DNA of 64,000 nt from Parasedimentitalea huanghaiensis (GCF_009753675.1 NZ_WQLV01000010.1:62001-126000), one strand, 5' to 3'. Shown: positions 10,415 to 19,353, numbered from the stretch's first letter. Notes: generated from the letters alone by a model not told the origin. Made by a program: numbers and translations.

Positions 10415-11422
10415 ATGAGCAAGAGACCAACAATCATTGATGTTGCCAAGGCTGCTGGCGTTTCAAAATCAACGGTCTCGCTTGTTTTGCAGAATAGTTC
10501 TTCGGTCAAAGAGGAAACCCGGGCGCTTGTACATCAGGCAATCAAGGACACGCGCTACGTCTACAACCGTGCAGCGGCCAACCTGCGCGGAGCAGGCGCG
10601 GGCTTGGTAGGTTTGATCATCAATGATCTACGCAACCCATATTACACCGAACTCGCCGTGTCGGTTCAGATGAAACTTGCTGAACGGGGGTTCGCTACTT
10701 CAATTGGCAACTCCGACGAAGACCCTGCGCTTCAGGAACAGTTGATTGCCTCCATGATTGAGCATGGCGTATCGGCCCTAATGATCGCGCCCGCCTATGG
10801 CGGCGAAGTTGCACCTTTCAAGGACATCCAACAGGCTGGTATTCCAACCGTACAGGTTCTACGATCAACTGGGTTTGATACTGTATCTTTTCCCTTATTT
10901 TCAATGGATTACGATTCCGGTGGCATTCTCGCGACTGAGCACCTGCTGAAAAATTGGGGAAACAATGTTGCCTTTGTAGGGGGTATCGAAACGCATGATA
11001 TCACCATCGAACGTAAAAGCGGTTATCTCCGTAAAATGGGCGAGGCTGGGTTAGACCCGGTTTCATTTCACGGAAAAGCCAACCGTCGCTTTGGGTATGA
11101 AACCGCCCTTAAGATTACGCAGGACAGACCTGATATCAAAGGCATAGTGACATTCAACGATCTTGTAGCCTTAGGCATGTTGGCGGGGTTTGCCCAAGCC
11201 GGTGTAAAAGTTGGTGCGGACATCGGAATCGTGGGATTCGATGACATAGAAGAAGCTTCTCAATGTTTTCCACAGCTCAGTTCTGTGCGGTGTGATGTCA
11301 AAACATTCGGGCAGCAAACCGCAGACATCCTCTTGAATTGGGTTGAAGAAGATAAGCAGCCAAAAGCGCAGGTACGCTATCCGGTTGATCTGGTTGTTCG
11401 GGCATCCAGTTCAAAGGCCTAA
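10415..11422 (+). CDS. LacI family transcriptional regulator
   Basis: 335 aa, the normal LacI/GalR size. The N-terminal helix-turn-helix covers residues 6-25 (IIDVAKAAGVSKSTVSLVL), followed by a hinge and a periplasmic-binding-protein-like effector domain with GLIINDLRNPYYTELA near residue 62. ATG 10415 has GAGGAG 6 bases upstream; the longer upstream frame runs back into the DUF993 gene and is not needed. It lies 10 bases after that gene in the same operon and is most likely its local repressor, with the imported substrate or an intermediate as inducer. Confidence 0.93.
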   Translation: MSKRPTIIDVAKAAGVSKSTVSLVLQNSSSVKEETRALVHQAIKDTRYVYNRAAANLRGAGAGLVGLIINDLRNPYYTELAVSVQMKLAERGFATSIGNSDEDPALQEQLIASMIEHGVSALMIAPAYGGEVAPFKDIQQAGIPTVQVLRSTGFDTVSFPLFSMDYDSGGILATEHLLKNWGNNVAFVGGIETHDITIERKSGYLRKMGEAGLDPVSFHGKANRRFGYETALKITQDRPDIKGIVTFNDLVALGMLAGFAQAGVKVGADIGIVGFDDIEEASQCFPQLSSVRCDVKTFGQQTADILLNWVEEDKQPKAQVRYPVDLVVRASSSKA

Positions 11423-11467
11423 AAGAAGACAGAACACACTCTCATTTCAAATTACCTAGGTGAATTC

Positions 11468-11776
11468 ATGCTAAAGCACTGCGTCTTTCTCAACTTCAAA
11501 AACAATGTCTCTGAAGACGAGAAAAAGGACATCATGACGGGATTGACCGGTCTGGTCGGTGTCGTCGACGGAATGACTGACATGACGTTTGGCCCCAATC
11601 TAGATTTTGAAATGAAAACGCCTGATTTTGACTACGGGTTTATCGTGACTTTTCGAGATCGAGCCGCACATCTGGCTTATGAAGCGCACAGCACACATGT
11701 TGAAATGGGGGCCAAATTGGTCGCTGCCTGCACCGGGGGAGCAGAGGGCATCAATGTATTTGATCTAGAAACCTGA
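11468..11776 (+). CDS. Dabb (stress-responsive A/B barrel) domain protein
   Basis: Small 102-aa protein starting MLKHCVFLNFK and containing the typical Dabb features: an N-terminal beta strand, a middle MTFGPNLDFE segment and a FIVTFRDRAAHLAYEAHSTHVEM stretch. These ferredoxin-like dimers act as small enzymes or binding proteins of unclear role and are common at the ends of sugar-catabolic operons. It starts 45 bases after the LacI gene with AGGTGA upstream and is probably the last gene of the operon. Its substrate is unknown. Confidence 0.85.
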   Translation: MLKHCVFLNFKNNVSEDEKKDIMTGLTGLVGVVDGMTDMTFGPNLDFEMKTPDFDYGFIVTFRDRAAHLAYEAHSTHVEMGAKLVAACTGGAEGINVFDLET

Positions 11777-11959
11777 TATTGCGCAAAACCCTTTACGAGC
11801 AATCCTGATGGTCTTCAAAAAGGCAGCGAAAACCTTGCTGGCGTAGCAAGTTAGTTGGACCACCTTTCAATTGCGACCTCGGGTCGTTGCGCATTCTGGT
11901 AACCTGGCACTACCCGAAGGGGTTCAGCGGTCTTTTCCGCCGCACCAAAAGGCGCAACA
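11777..11959. other. Convergent intergenic region with weak hairpins
   Basis: Space between the plus-strand Dabb gene and the minus-strand phosphodiesterase gene. CTTGCT/AGCAAG at 11834-11850 (6-bp stem, 5-base loop) and GCGG/CCGC at 11927-11940 could end transcription from either side, but neither has a clear T-run. Confidence 0.3.
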
Positions 11960-12778
11960 TCACTCCTCCCATCTAAAAAGGTCCCGCGGCATAACCAAAT
12001 GTCGGTCGAGAAAGTTTTCCATATGAACAACTGTACTGTCGCTGTCCGCTAGAACGACTGCCAGTTGGCCCGGACCTTCACGCCGCGGCACACGGTTTGG
12101 GATCGGACCCGAGAGACTTTCCAGTGTCGGTTCAATACTGTAGTGCCCCCCGGCCAGGGTACAAAACGGAATACCACGGAAACTGCCTGAAGTGGTCATG
12201 TGAACGTGACCGCAAATGACCTGACGGATGTCTGGATGGCTAGCTACCACCTCTGCAAAAGCCTCGTTCTCACGCAAGATAATGAAATCTGTCTGGACAT
12301 GTAGCTTGGTAATGTTGTGGTGCAAAACGAGTATGACTGGGCGGTCCTTCGCTTCGTCCAGACGTGCAGCCAGCCAGTTTAGTTGTGCCTGATCAATCAA
12401 CCCTGCGTGGCCAACATCTGGGTCATTGCTATCCAACACGATAACACGGTGGCCATGACGATCAATAACGTGATTGACGCTGCCTGTTTCATCCGTAGAT
12501 CCCGGAAAAACGTCCAAAAACACTGCCCTGTCATCATGGTTGCCGAGCGTCAGGTAGGTCTTGGGCTTTAGATCCGCCAGGGACTCGCGAAACCGTTCAT
12601 AGGCTGCTTTTTCGCCGTGATCTGCTATGTCACCAGCAATGACGACAAAATCGGCATCAGCATGGTTTTCGTTCACATAGGCAATCGACTGGAGAAACCG
12701 ATCAGTGGTGCAAAGCCCGTGGGATAGCTTACCTTCTGGCACGATGTGAAGATCGGACAAGACAATGAATTTCAACAA
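11960..12778 (-). CDS. Metallophosphoesterase (class III cyclic-nucleotide / glycerophosphodiester type)
   Basis: 272-aa calcineurin-like phosphoesterase. The dinuclear metal ligands are all visible: Asp9 and His11 in SDLH, Asp50 in AGDIADHG, Asn80 and His81 in GNHDD, then HHN and the C-terminal GHVH. This pattern matches CpdA/GpdQ-like phosphodiesterases, which cleave cAMP or glycerophosphodiesters. It lies 106 bases downstream of a Ugp-like importer on the same strand. I therefore favour hydrolysis of an imported phosphodiester in the cytoplasm; a cAMP phosphodiesterase role is the alternative. Confidence 0.88.
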   Translation of the reverse strand: MLKFIVLSDLHIVPEGKLSHGLCTTDRFLQSIAYVNENHADADFVVIAGDIADHGEKAAYERFRESLADLKPKTYLTLGNHDDRAVFLDVFPGSTDETGSVNHVIDRHGHRVIVLDSNDPDVGHAGLIDQAQLNWLAARLDEAKDRPVILVLHHNITKLHVQTDFIILRENEAFAEVVASHPDIRQVICGHVHMTTSGSFRGIPFCTLAGGHYSIEPTLESLSGPIPNRVPRREGPGQLAVVLADSDSTVVHMENFLDRHLVMPRDLFRWEE

Positions 12779-12884
12779 GGGACAGGTCTCCGAAAAATGG
12801 ATGTATTTGACGACGGGCGTCGGTCAGATGCGCGGTGTGTTTTGTGGGGAAGGCCAGCATTAACGACAGCAAAGAGCTCTAAGA

Positions 12885-13742
12885 TCATCCCTTTACCCCT
12901 GTCATCGTGATGCCGCGGATAAACAGGCGACGGGCAAACAAAAACGCGATGACCATGGGGGCGGTGACTACAGTGGCCGAGGCAAAGGTGCGGCCATAAT
13001 CAGTGTCGAAATCCGACTGATATTGCATCATCGAAAGTGTCGCCGTCATCTTGTCCTGGCTTGTGACCACAATCAGTGGCCAGTACAAATCATTCCAATG
13101 AGCGACAAAACTAAAGACAGAAAACGCTGCGATAGCGGGCACGGCTGACGGCAGGACAAGGCGCAATATGATCTCCATTTCAGAGAACCCGTCAACACGA
13201 GCCGCATCAATGATGCTGTCGGGGAAACCGCGGAAAAACTGACGGAACAGAAAGATCGCAAAAACTGAAATGAAAAACGGCAACATCATCGCCAGATAAG
13301 TATCCAGCAGCCCCGTTTTCGCGAGCGCCACATAGATTGGGATTGAGGTCACATTGATCGGAATCGTCAAGGCGGCGATCACTGTCCCAAACAAAATGGA
13401 ACTGCCCCGAAACTTGAGCTTGGCTAAGGCATAGGCCGCAGGCACAGCCGTGAGCAATTGAACGATCAAGATGCCGCAGCAAACAAGAAAGCTGTTCATC
13501 AGGTAGATCAGATAGGGCTGATTGAACAGAACTTCATAGTAGTTTTCAAACCCTTTGAATGTGCGTGGAATGATTGAAAAATTGGCGTCGTAGACCTCGT
13601 CGGTGGGTTTCAAACTGGACGACACCATCCAGATGAAAGGAAACACCATCACCCAAGCACCAAGGAACAAAAACAACGTTCCGATGAGCGACCAAACAGA
13701 GCGGGGCGCGTAGGAGCGCAGGGAAAGGCTAATACTGGACAT
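12885..13742 (-). CDS. ABC transporter permease 2 (UgpE/MalG type)
   Basis: 285 aa, six predicted transmembrane helices, EAA loop DAARVDGFSEMEIILRLVLP and a short MalG-like end (IRGITMTGVKG). The frame stays open to 13961, but those extra residues are a Ser/Arg-rich shadow of the upstream permease; ATG 13742 begins MSSISLSLRSYAPRSVW and leads straight into the first helix. This start overlaps the end of permease 1 by 14 bases. Together with 13729-14616 it forms the membrane channel of the importer. Confidence 0.88.
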   Translation of the reverse strand: MSSISLSLRSYAPRSVWSLIGTLFLFLGAWVMVFPFIWMVSSSLKPTDEVYDANFSIIPRTFKGFENYYEVLFNQPYLIYLMNSFLVCCGILIVQLLTAVPAAYALAKLKFRGSSILFGTVIAALTIPINVTSIPIYVALAKTGLLDTYLAMMLPFFISVFAIFLFRQFFRGFPDSIIDAARVDGFSEMEIILRLVLPSAVPAIAAFSVFSFVAHWNDLYWPLIVVTSQDKMTATLSMMQYQSDFDTDYGRTFASATVVTAPMVIAFLFARRLFIRGITMTGVKG

Positions 13743-14616
13743 TGCGATCCACAAACAGCGCCTGAACCAGCGCAAAGAGGAAGATGATCCCGAGAAAAAC
13801 AAGCGACAGCGCTGCTGAATACCCCATGTTGAAGTACTCAAATCCTTCGAGGAACGTGAGATAGAGGAAGACTTCACTTGATCTGTTGGGACCACCCTGG
13901 GTGAGGATGGCCACTGTATCAAAGAGCTTAAATGCAGTGATTGAGCTGGTGACTGCGACAAACATCGACGTCGGCCCTAACATGGGCCAAGTCACTCGAA
14001 AAAACCTATCGACCGGATGATCAGCCCCATCAATTGCGGCGGCCTCATATAGGCTGGACGGAATGGCCGTTAGGCCTGCCAAAAACAGCACCATATTGAA
14101 GCCAATAACGCTCCACAGTGAAATCAGCGCCATGGAAAACAGGACCATGGTTTCCGACCCCAGCCAGTTAAACGGCCCCAGACCAACTGCCCCGGCCCAA
14201 TGGTTGATGACACCCTGATTGCTGTCCATCAGCGCAGCCCACACTAATGCCATGGCGGCAAGCGTGGACGTCACGGGCAGGAAATACAGCACTTCAAGGA
14301 TAGAGCGGAACTGCTTGCGCTCCTGAATGGCTATAGCCAGGAAAAGACTGATTATGAACGAGCTTGGCAGGAACAGACTGGCATAGATCAGCGTATTCAC
14401 TATCGCGTTGCCAAAGGCCTCATCCGCCAACATGTGCCGGTAATTTTCCAGGCCGACGAATTCATAATAGTTACTGACGAGAGAATAGTCGGTAAAACTG
14501 ATCCCGAACACCGTTAGGATTGGCAAAATGTATATCCCAAGGATTAGCAAAGTAGCGGGTAAAACCAACATATAGGCCAACCGGGTCTGGGCCCGTTTCT
14601 TCGTTCCCAAACTCAT
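13729..14616 (-). CDS. ABC transporter permease 1 (UgpA/MalF type)
   Basis: 295-aa inner-membrane permease beginning MSLGTKKRAQTRLAYMLVLP, with six hydrophobic segments and an EAA loop YEAAAIDGADHPVDRFFRV. The middle GLENYRHML is typical of UgpA/MalF-like subunits. Its start overlaps the ATPase stop by 4 bases (ATGA on the minus strand), so the pair is translationally coupled. Confidence 0.9.
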   Translation of the reverse strand: MSLGTKKRAQTRLAYMLVLPATLLILGIYILPILTVFGISFTDYSLVSNYYEFVGLENYRHMLADEAFGNAIVNTLIYASLFLPSSFIISLFLAIAIQERKQFRSILEVLYFLPVTSTLAAMALVWAALMDSNQGVINHWAGAVGLGPFNWLGSETMVLFSMALISLWSVIGFNMVLFLAGLTAIPSSLYEAAAIDGADHPVDRFFRVTWPMLGPTSMFVAVTSSITAFKLFDTVAILTQGGPNRSSEVFLYLTFLEGFEYFNMGYSAALSLVFLGIIFLFALVQALFVDRNVQY

Positions 14617-15815
14617 GTGACAACCTCGCCAAGGCTCTGTGCCATATGAGGTGTGGGTTGAATACGTAACCCATGAGCATTGAACAGCAGCAATTGCGTG
14701 GGATCGATTGCGACCTGCAGTTTATGTGTTCCTGCAAATTGATCTGTTTTCCCATAATCGGTGTTCTTTTGCGCCCGGACGCGTATCTCAATTTCTGGAT
14801 CGGCTTCAAAACATCCATGGATCAGGATTTCAGGTCCCAGATCCTCAACCATACGTTTTTGAAAAGGCAAATGAATTGAACCGGGTTTTATCGGCTGTAG
14901 TTGTAGCCCGGCAACGCCACGAAATGACAACGCTTCGGGCCGTAAGCCAAGTTGCAGGTCAGACACCTTACCGATAGTTTCCAAATGCAGATTGAAGTCG
15001 CCCAGAAATAACCCGTCAGGGCGTGATTGGACCGGCAGGATATTGATTTGCGGCGAACCAATAAACCGCGCAACGTCTACCGAAACCGGATTGGTATAGA
15101 GCGTATTTGGTGCAGCAACCTGCAACACTTCTCCACCCTGCATCAGCGCCACACGGTCAGACATAGTCATTGCCTCGGTCTGATCATGAGTCACATAGAC
15201 AAAGGTAAGGCCGGAACTGTGGTGAAGTTCAGAGATTTCGCGGCGTACTTCAACGCGCAGTTTTGCATCAAGGTTTGACAGCGGTTCGTCCATCAAGAAG
15301 ATACCCGGATTACGGACCAGCGCCCGACCCAGCGCGACACGCTGCCGTTGACCACCAGAAAGCTGTGCAGGTTTACGGGTCAATAAATGATCGATGCGCA
15401 GTTGTTTGGCGACAGTTTCAACCTGTGTTGCCATGCTGGGTTTTGCGCGTCGCGCCGACGGGGCCACATGGCGCACTAGGGGCAATCTGGCATGTAGCGG
15501 CAGTTGCGACATGATCAGCGGCATTGCCATATTTTCAGCCACGCTCATATGAGGGTAAAGTGCGTAGTCCTGAAACACCATCGCGATGTTTCGCTGTTTT
15601 GGAGACTGTTCGGTAACCACCTGACCGTCTATCAGAATTTCGCCCCGACTTGGGGCTTCAAGCCCTGATATGATCCGCAAAAGCGTTGATTTTCCGCAGC
15701 CCGACTGGCCAACAAGCGACAAAAACTCGCCATCTTCCACGTCGAGCGAAATGTTCTTTAAAACTTCGGTTTTACCGAAGGATTTGCCGATATTTTTGAG
15801 AGTTAGTCGCGCCAT
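14613..15815 (-). CDS. ABC transporter ATPase (UgpC/MalK type) with extra segment
   Basis: 400-aa ATP-binding subunit. Walker A GQSGCGKST is at residues 36-44, Q-loop FQDYALYP at 81-88, signature LSGGQ at 152-156, Walker B FLMDEP at 173-178, then YVTHDQ and a C-terminal TOBE region. Between the Q-loop and the signature there are 18 more residues than in the other CUT1 ATPase of this window; the extra stretch around residues 108-128 is rich in Arg, Pro and Ala. ATG 15815 (MARLTLKNIG) is chosen over the longer frame to 15869, because that would run through the intercistronic hairpin. It serves the Ugp-like importer. Confidence 0.9.
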   Translation of the reverse strand: MARLTLKNIGKSFGKTEVLKNISLDVEDGEFLSLVGQSGCGKSTLLRIISGLEAPSRGEILIDGQVVTEQSPKQRNIAMVFQDYALYPHMSVAENMAMPLIMSQLPLHARLPLVRHVAPSARRAKPSMATQVETVAKQLRIDHLLTRKPAQLSGGQRQRVALGRALVRNPGIFLMDEPLSNLDAKLRVEVRREISELHHSSGLTFVYVTHDQTEAMTMSDRVALMQGGEVLQVAAPNTLYTNPVSVDVARFIGSPQINILPVQSRPDGLFLGDFNLHLETIGKVSDLQLGLRPEALSFRGVAGLQLQPIKPGSIHLPFQKRMVEDLGPEILIHGCFEADPEIEIRVRAQKNTDYGKTDQFAGTHKLQVAIDPTQLLLFNAHGLRIQPTPHMAQSLGEVVT

Positions 15816-15834
15816 TTTTGCACCCGAACTTGTT

Positions 15835-15867
15835 GAATGGCAGACAGGGGGAACCTGCCTGCCATTC
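15835..15867 (-). terminator. Strong intercistronic hairpin between binding-protein and ATPase genes
   Basis: Inverted repeat GAATGGCAG-A-CAGG / CCTG-C-CTGCCATTC: 13 pairs with one internal mismatch around a 5-base loop. It begins 4 bases after the binding-protein stop and ends 19 bases before the ATPase ATG. There is no T-run in the minus direction, so protection of the upstream mRNA or partial termination is more likely than full termination. Confidence 0.7.
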
Positions 15868-15871
15868 AAAT

Positions 15872-17146
15872 TTATCGCTTCATCAGTTTTTCAGCGATTT
15901 CGACAAGCTTGGCGGCACCCTCTTCAGGTGTAACCTCGCCTTCCATAACAGCGCGGATTGTGGATGCCTGATCGCGCCAAATTTTCTCAGACTGTGTGCC
16001 CGGGTAACCGGACCAGGGGCCAGCCCGGTCATACTGTTTGATTGGCGTCGCATAATATGGGTTCTGAGCATAAAATTCGCCCATATAATCAGTGCCAAGG
16101 GTCCCTTTGTTAGTGGGAAGATACCCGGTGATTTCTGCAGTAACCTGCTGACCGCGGGCACCGGTCAGGAACTTGATGTACTCCCAAGCCGCCGCCTGTT
16201 TTTCCGGGTCGGAAGCGGTTATGATGGCCGCGTTCCCGCCAGTCGGCAGCTTGCCGTCGGCATCATTCCAGACAGTAAACGGTGCTGAGCGCAGTTCAAA
16301 TGCATCGCCAACCCGCTCTGCTGCACTACGCGCGCCAGCAGGGGACAGCCCCCACATGCCCATACGGCCTTCGGTAAAGGCGGTGAATTGAGTTGCCCGG
16401 TCCTGATCGGTACGTGCACCACCTTCAACCACCAAACGACGGGCCATCTTCATGGCTTCGATGTGATAGTCGTTTTCGTTGAACGCGATGGACTGACCGT
16501 CATCAGACATCATTTGGCCACCCTGTTGCAGGATCAGCGTCTGAAAGCCCCAATCGTCGCCATTGATCAACCACATGAACATCGGATCGATGTCGTCACC
16601 CAATGCGTCGATTTTCTGTGTTGCGTCAAAGAAGCCATCCCAGTCGGTTGGGAATTTGTCGGGGTCTAGCCCGGCTTGACGGAACAGATCAGCATTATAG
16701 TACCACTGGATCACCGAAGCATTGAACGGCATACCATACTGAACGCCGTCCACGCGGCCAAGGTTCAGCATCTGATCTGTGTAGTTTCCGTCCTTGAAAT
16801 CGCTGCCTTCGGCAGCCATCATCTCATCCAGATTGACGATTTGACCACGTTCAGCCAGGGCCCGTGCCAGGGACGGCAACTGATTGTACGCCTCAAATGC
16901 GCAATCGGGCAGGGTGTTGGTCGCCGAGCCACGGAATAGACGCAAATGTGTGTCGCCGTAGTTTTTGGCAGGCGCTGCATAGACGACTTCGATCTCGTCC
17001 TGCATTGCGTTAAATTCTTTCATCAGCGGCTCGTGCTGGCGGGTCAGATGGCCAGCATTTGTCAAGCAAGTGATGGTCACTTTGGCCTCAGCAGCTAGAC
17101 CTGACAAACTCAAAGCCAGAGCCGTGGCCGATACTTTGTAGAACAT
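15872..17146 (-). CDS. ABC transporter substrate-binding protein (UgpB-like, family 1)
   Basis: 424-aa periplasmic binding protein with signal peptide MFYKVSATALALSLSGLAAEA (cut after about residue 21). The mature protein carries the family-1 pattern seen in UgpB-like proteins: LPDCAFEAYNQLPSLA, the FNASVIQWYYNADLF segment, TGGNAAIIT and GYLPTNKG near the C-terminus. ATG 17146 has GGAA upstream; an alternative ATG lies 12 bases earlier (17158), and the frame is open to 17230. First gene of the minus operon binding protein-ATPase-permease-permease-phosphodiesterase. The ligand is probably a glycerophosphate or phosphodiester-like compound, judged from the phosphodiesterase neighbour. Confidence 0.88.
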   Translation of the reverse strand: MFYKVSATALALSLSGLAAEAKVTITCLTNAGHLTRQHEPLMKEFNAMQDEIEVVYAAPAKNYGDTHLRLFRGSATNTLPDCAFEAYNQLPSLARALAERGQIVNLDEMMAAEGSDFKDGNYTDQMLNLGRVDGVQYGMPFNASVIQWYYNADLFRQAGLDPDKFPTDWDGFFDATQKIDALGDDIDPMFMWLINGDDWGFQTLILQQGGQMMSDDGQSIAFNENDYHIEAMKMARRLVVEGGARTDQDRATQFTAFTEGRMGMWGLSPAGARSAAERVGDAFELRSAPFTVWNDADGKLPTGGNAAIITASDPEKQAAAWEYIKFLTGARGQQVTAEITGYLPTNKGTLGTDYMGEFYAQNPYYATPIKQYDRAGPWSGYPGTQSEKIWRDQASTIRAVMEGEVTPEEGAAKLVEIAEKLMKR

Positions 17147-17320
17147 TATGTATTCCATTCGGAGTAAGATGCGAGTGCGTCTGAATTGAGACTTCCTCTG
17201 AATGGATGGCCTATGTAACGAACGCATCACGCGCCGCTGAGTTCACAAAAATTTCGCAAAAACTCCTAGTGATGCGAAACTAAATCCCCGCACGGCATAA
17301 CCATTCCGTCACATCACAAC

Positions 17321-17326
17321 GTATAC
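17321..17326. promoter_or_regulatory. GTATAC core, candidate GntR/FCD operator
   Basis: A GTATAC palindrome in the 220-base gap between the Ugp-like operon and the GntR gene, the kind of core bound by many FCD-type GntR regulators. A single short site, so weak evidence. Confidence 0.25.
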
Positions 17327-17366
17327 GGCTACCCCTAGCGTGGTGAGTTCAATTCACATGTCTTAG

Positions 17367-18053
17367 CTACTTCGCCTCGGGTGAAAGCAAATGGTGATTA
17401 ATCCGCTGGTAGCCATATCCGATATGGGTACGTTGGATAAATCCAATGGCGGCGATATCACCATGCTCCAACGCCCTGTTGATATCCTCTAATTCCGCCA
17501 CCAGTGCTTGTGCCACCTCAGTACCCATCTGAAGACTTACCTGATACCATGTGCTTGCTGCTTGATAATATGTCTGCCACCAAAACGATTGCAGCGCACT
17601 GTTGCCGATCAAATCAGCGATCAGGCCATGCAGGTGGTGATTAATTTCGACATAGCGTCGGGGGGCAAAATCGAGGAGCAATGCGTGGGCCGCATTGAGC
17701 AAATCTCGCCCACGTTCGCAGTCACTTCGGGTAATCTCTCGCGGAGACTCTGTGCCAATCATTTTGGCCAGTTCCAACCGCATGTCATAGACATGGCGTA
17801 TCTGTGCTGCGGACAGCGCCACCACCACCGTCCCGACACCATTTCGCGTTTCGACTAGCCCGAGATGGTTGATCCGGCTGATCGCATCTCGCACAGGTGT
17901 GCGGCTAACACAAAACTCGGCCGCCAGTTCCGCCTCTTTCAACTGATACCCGGGCTGATAATCCAGAAAACAGATGCGCTGTAATATCTCGGTCTGGATG
18001 GTCTCCACTGTGCTTTTCGGTTCTGTTTCGTCGTCGCGTTTGGCGAAGCTCAT
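17367..18053 (-). CDS. GntR family transcriptional regulator (FCD subfamily)
   Basis: 228 aa. The N-terminal winged helix-turn-helix spans roughly residues 15-80 (LKEAELAAEFCVSRTPVRDAISRINHLGLV), and the rest is an all-helical FCD effector domain with histidines able to bind a metal (HHLHGLIADLIG). ATG 18053 has AGGGAGAG upstream. It lies between the Ugp-like importer (same strand, downstream) and the M24/nitrilase pair (divergent), and could control either or both. FCD regulators commonly respond to organic acids or sugar acids. Confidence 0.92.
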   Translation of the reverse strand: MSFAKRDDETEPKSTVETIQTEILQRICFLDYQPGYQLKEAELAAEFCVSRTPVRDAISRINHLGLVETRNGVGTVVVALSAAQIRHVYDMRLELAKMIGTESPREITRSDCERGRDLLNAAHALLLDFAPRRYVEINHHLHGLIADLIGNSALQSFWWQTYYQAASTWYQVSLQMGTEVAQALVAELEDINRALEHGDIAAIGFIQRTHIGYGYQRINHHLLSPEAK

Positions 18054-18073
18054 ATGTCTCTCCCTAGCTCAAC

Positions 18074-18144
18074 CTGCATACACCATGTGACAACAGCGTG
18101 CAATATCTGCGTTCTAGACACTATTGACTCGACAGCTGCATACA
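18074..18144. promoter_or_regulatory. Direct repeat CTGCATACA, candidate GntR sites
   Basis: CTGCATACA occurs at 18074-18082 and again at 18136-18144 in the 140-base divergent gap between the GntR gene and the M24 gene. The repeat resembles half of a TGTATGCA-like FCD-GntR operator, so autoregulation plus control of the M24 gene is possible. Confidence 0.35.
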
Positions 18145-18193
18145 GCCTAGGCATTTATGACAAGCGTTACATCACCATCACAGGATTCCTGCT

Positions 18194-19351
18194 ATGCTCG
18201 ATGAAGCCAGAACCCGCACTGTCACTCTTCAGGCCCGCATGTTGGATTTGGGTATTCAACGCGCCGTGTTTACCGACGAAAGCTCAATTGCTTATCTGGC
18301 TGGGTTCTGGGGATATCTGGGCATCGAATTTGGTCGACCGTCCATGTTGGTAATAGATGCCAAAGAAGCCCCCGTTGTTATCACTCCGTTGATGGAAAGC
18401 GAAATGGTCAGTGCCATGACATGGGTCGAGGACGTGCGGACATGGGAAGATAGTGGCCAGCGCACATGGGGGCGGGCGCTAGCCGAAGTTTTGGGCAACA
18501 AGCCAGATGAGATCTGGGTCGAACGACGCTGTATTCCTGCCATCGTGCGCAATCATCTAGACGAGACCTATCCGGGCGTCCCAATCAAAGATATTTCACC
18601 CGTTCTAGGCGTTATGCGGATGATCAAGTCGCCGTTCGAAATCCAAGTGATGAAGGAGGCTGGTCAGATTGCCGGAGCAATGATGGCCGCGGCACATCTC
18701 AGCTTACGGGCGGGCGCACAGGAATATGAAAGCGCGCTGGCGGTGATCGAAGCGGGTTCTCGCAAAGCGGCAACTTTCTTGACCGATAAAGGATGGGAAC
18801 GCTTCATTTCGCCGATGATCCATAACCTACAGATCATGCAAAGCGGCAAGGACACGTCCATGGTACATCGTCGCGCATCGGTTCGTCGGTATCAACGCGC
18901 CGATCCGGTGTATTTCTGCTTTTGCAACTTGGCACAATTCAAACAATACAAATTAGGGTTTGATCGGATGTTCCATATTGGCGAGGTGGAAGATGCCGCC
19001 GCACGTGTGCAAGAGGCCGCCATTGATGCCCAACAAGCCGCCATTGCAACCATCCGCCCCGGCGTCGAAGCACAAGAAGTCGCTGCTGCTGCCAACGACA
19101 TCTATGCTGAACGTGGCTATGAAACAGGGTATCGCACTGGGCGATCCATCGGAGTAGCCTATCTGGAGGCGCCAGAGCTAAAAACCGGCGACACCACAGT
19201 CCTGCAGCCAGGGATGACCTTTGCCGTGGACGGGGGTATCTCCATCGAGGGGGTCACTGCAGGGCGCATCGGTGACTCGGTTGTGGTGACGGAAACCGGG
19301 TTTGACTACCTTACCGATTACCCGCGCACTCTGCTGGTTACGGACAGCTGA
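18194..19351 (+). CDS. M24 (creatinase/prolidase-fold) family protein lacking metal ligands
   Basis: 385 aa with the two-domain pita-bread architecture: an N-terminal creatinase-N-like domain (about 1-140) and the M24 domain (about 150-380). The usual metal ligands are not conserved. The paired-aspartate region reads VYFCFCNLAQFKQYKLGFDRM, the histidine motif (normally GHG/GHS) is GRSIGVAYLEAP, and the final glutamate region is RIGDSVVV instead of RIED. This resembles metal-free members such as creatinase and, as I recall, EutD/DoeA ectoine hydrolase, rather than true Xaa-Pro peptidases. The next gene, 2 bases on, is a nitrilase-family amidohydrolase, so the pair may open and then deaminate a C-N compound. 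Confidence 0.82.
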   Translation: MLDEARTRTVTLQARMLDLGIQRAVFTDESSIAYLAGFWGYLGIEFGRPSMLVIDAKEAPVVITPLMESEMVSAMTWVEDVRTWEDSGQRTWGRALAEVLGNKPDEIWVERRCIPAIVRNHLDETYPGVPIKDISPVLGVMRMIKSPFEIQVMKEAGQIAGAMMAAAHLSLRAGAQEYESALAVIEAGSRKAATFLTDKGWERFISPMIHNLQIMQSGKDTSMVHRRASVRRYQRADPVYFCFCNLAQFKQYKLGFDRMFHIGEVEDAAARVQEAAIDAQQAAIATIRPGVEAQEVAAAANDIYAERGYETGYRTGRSIGVAYLEAPELKTGDTTVLQPGMTFAVDGGISIEGVTAGRIGDSVVVTETGFDYLTDYPRTLLVTDS

Positions 19352-19353
19352 AG

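Noticed and set aside
18194-19351. Standard Xaa-Pro aminopeptidase
   Set aside because: The five metal-ligand positions of the M24 peptidases are not conserved.
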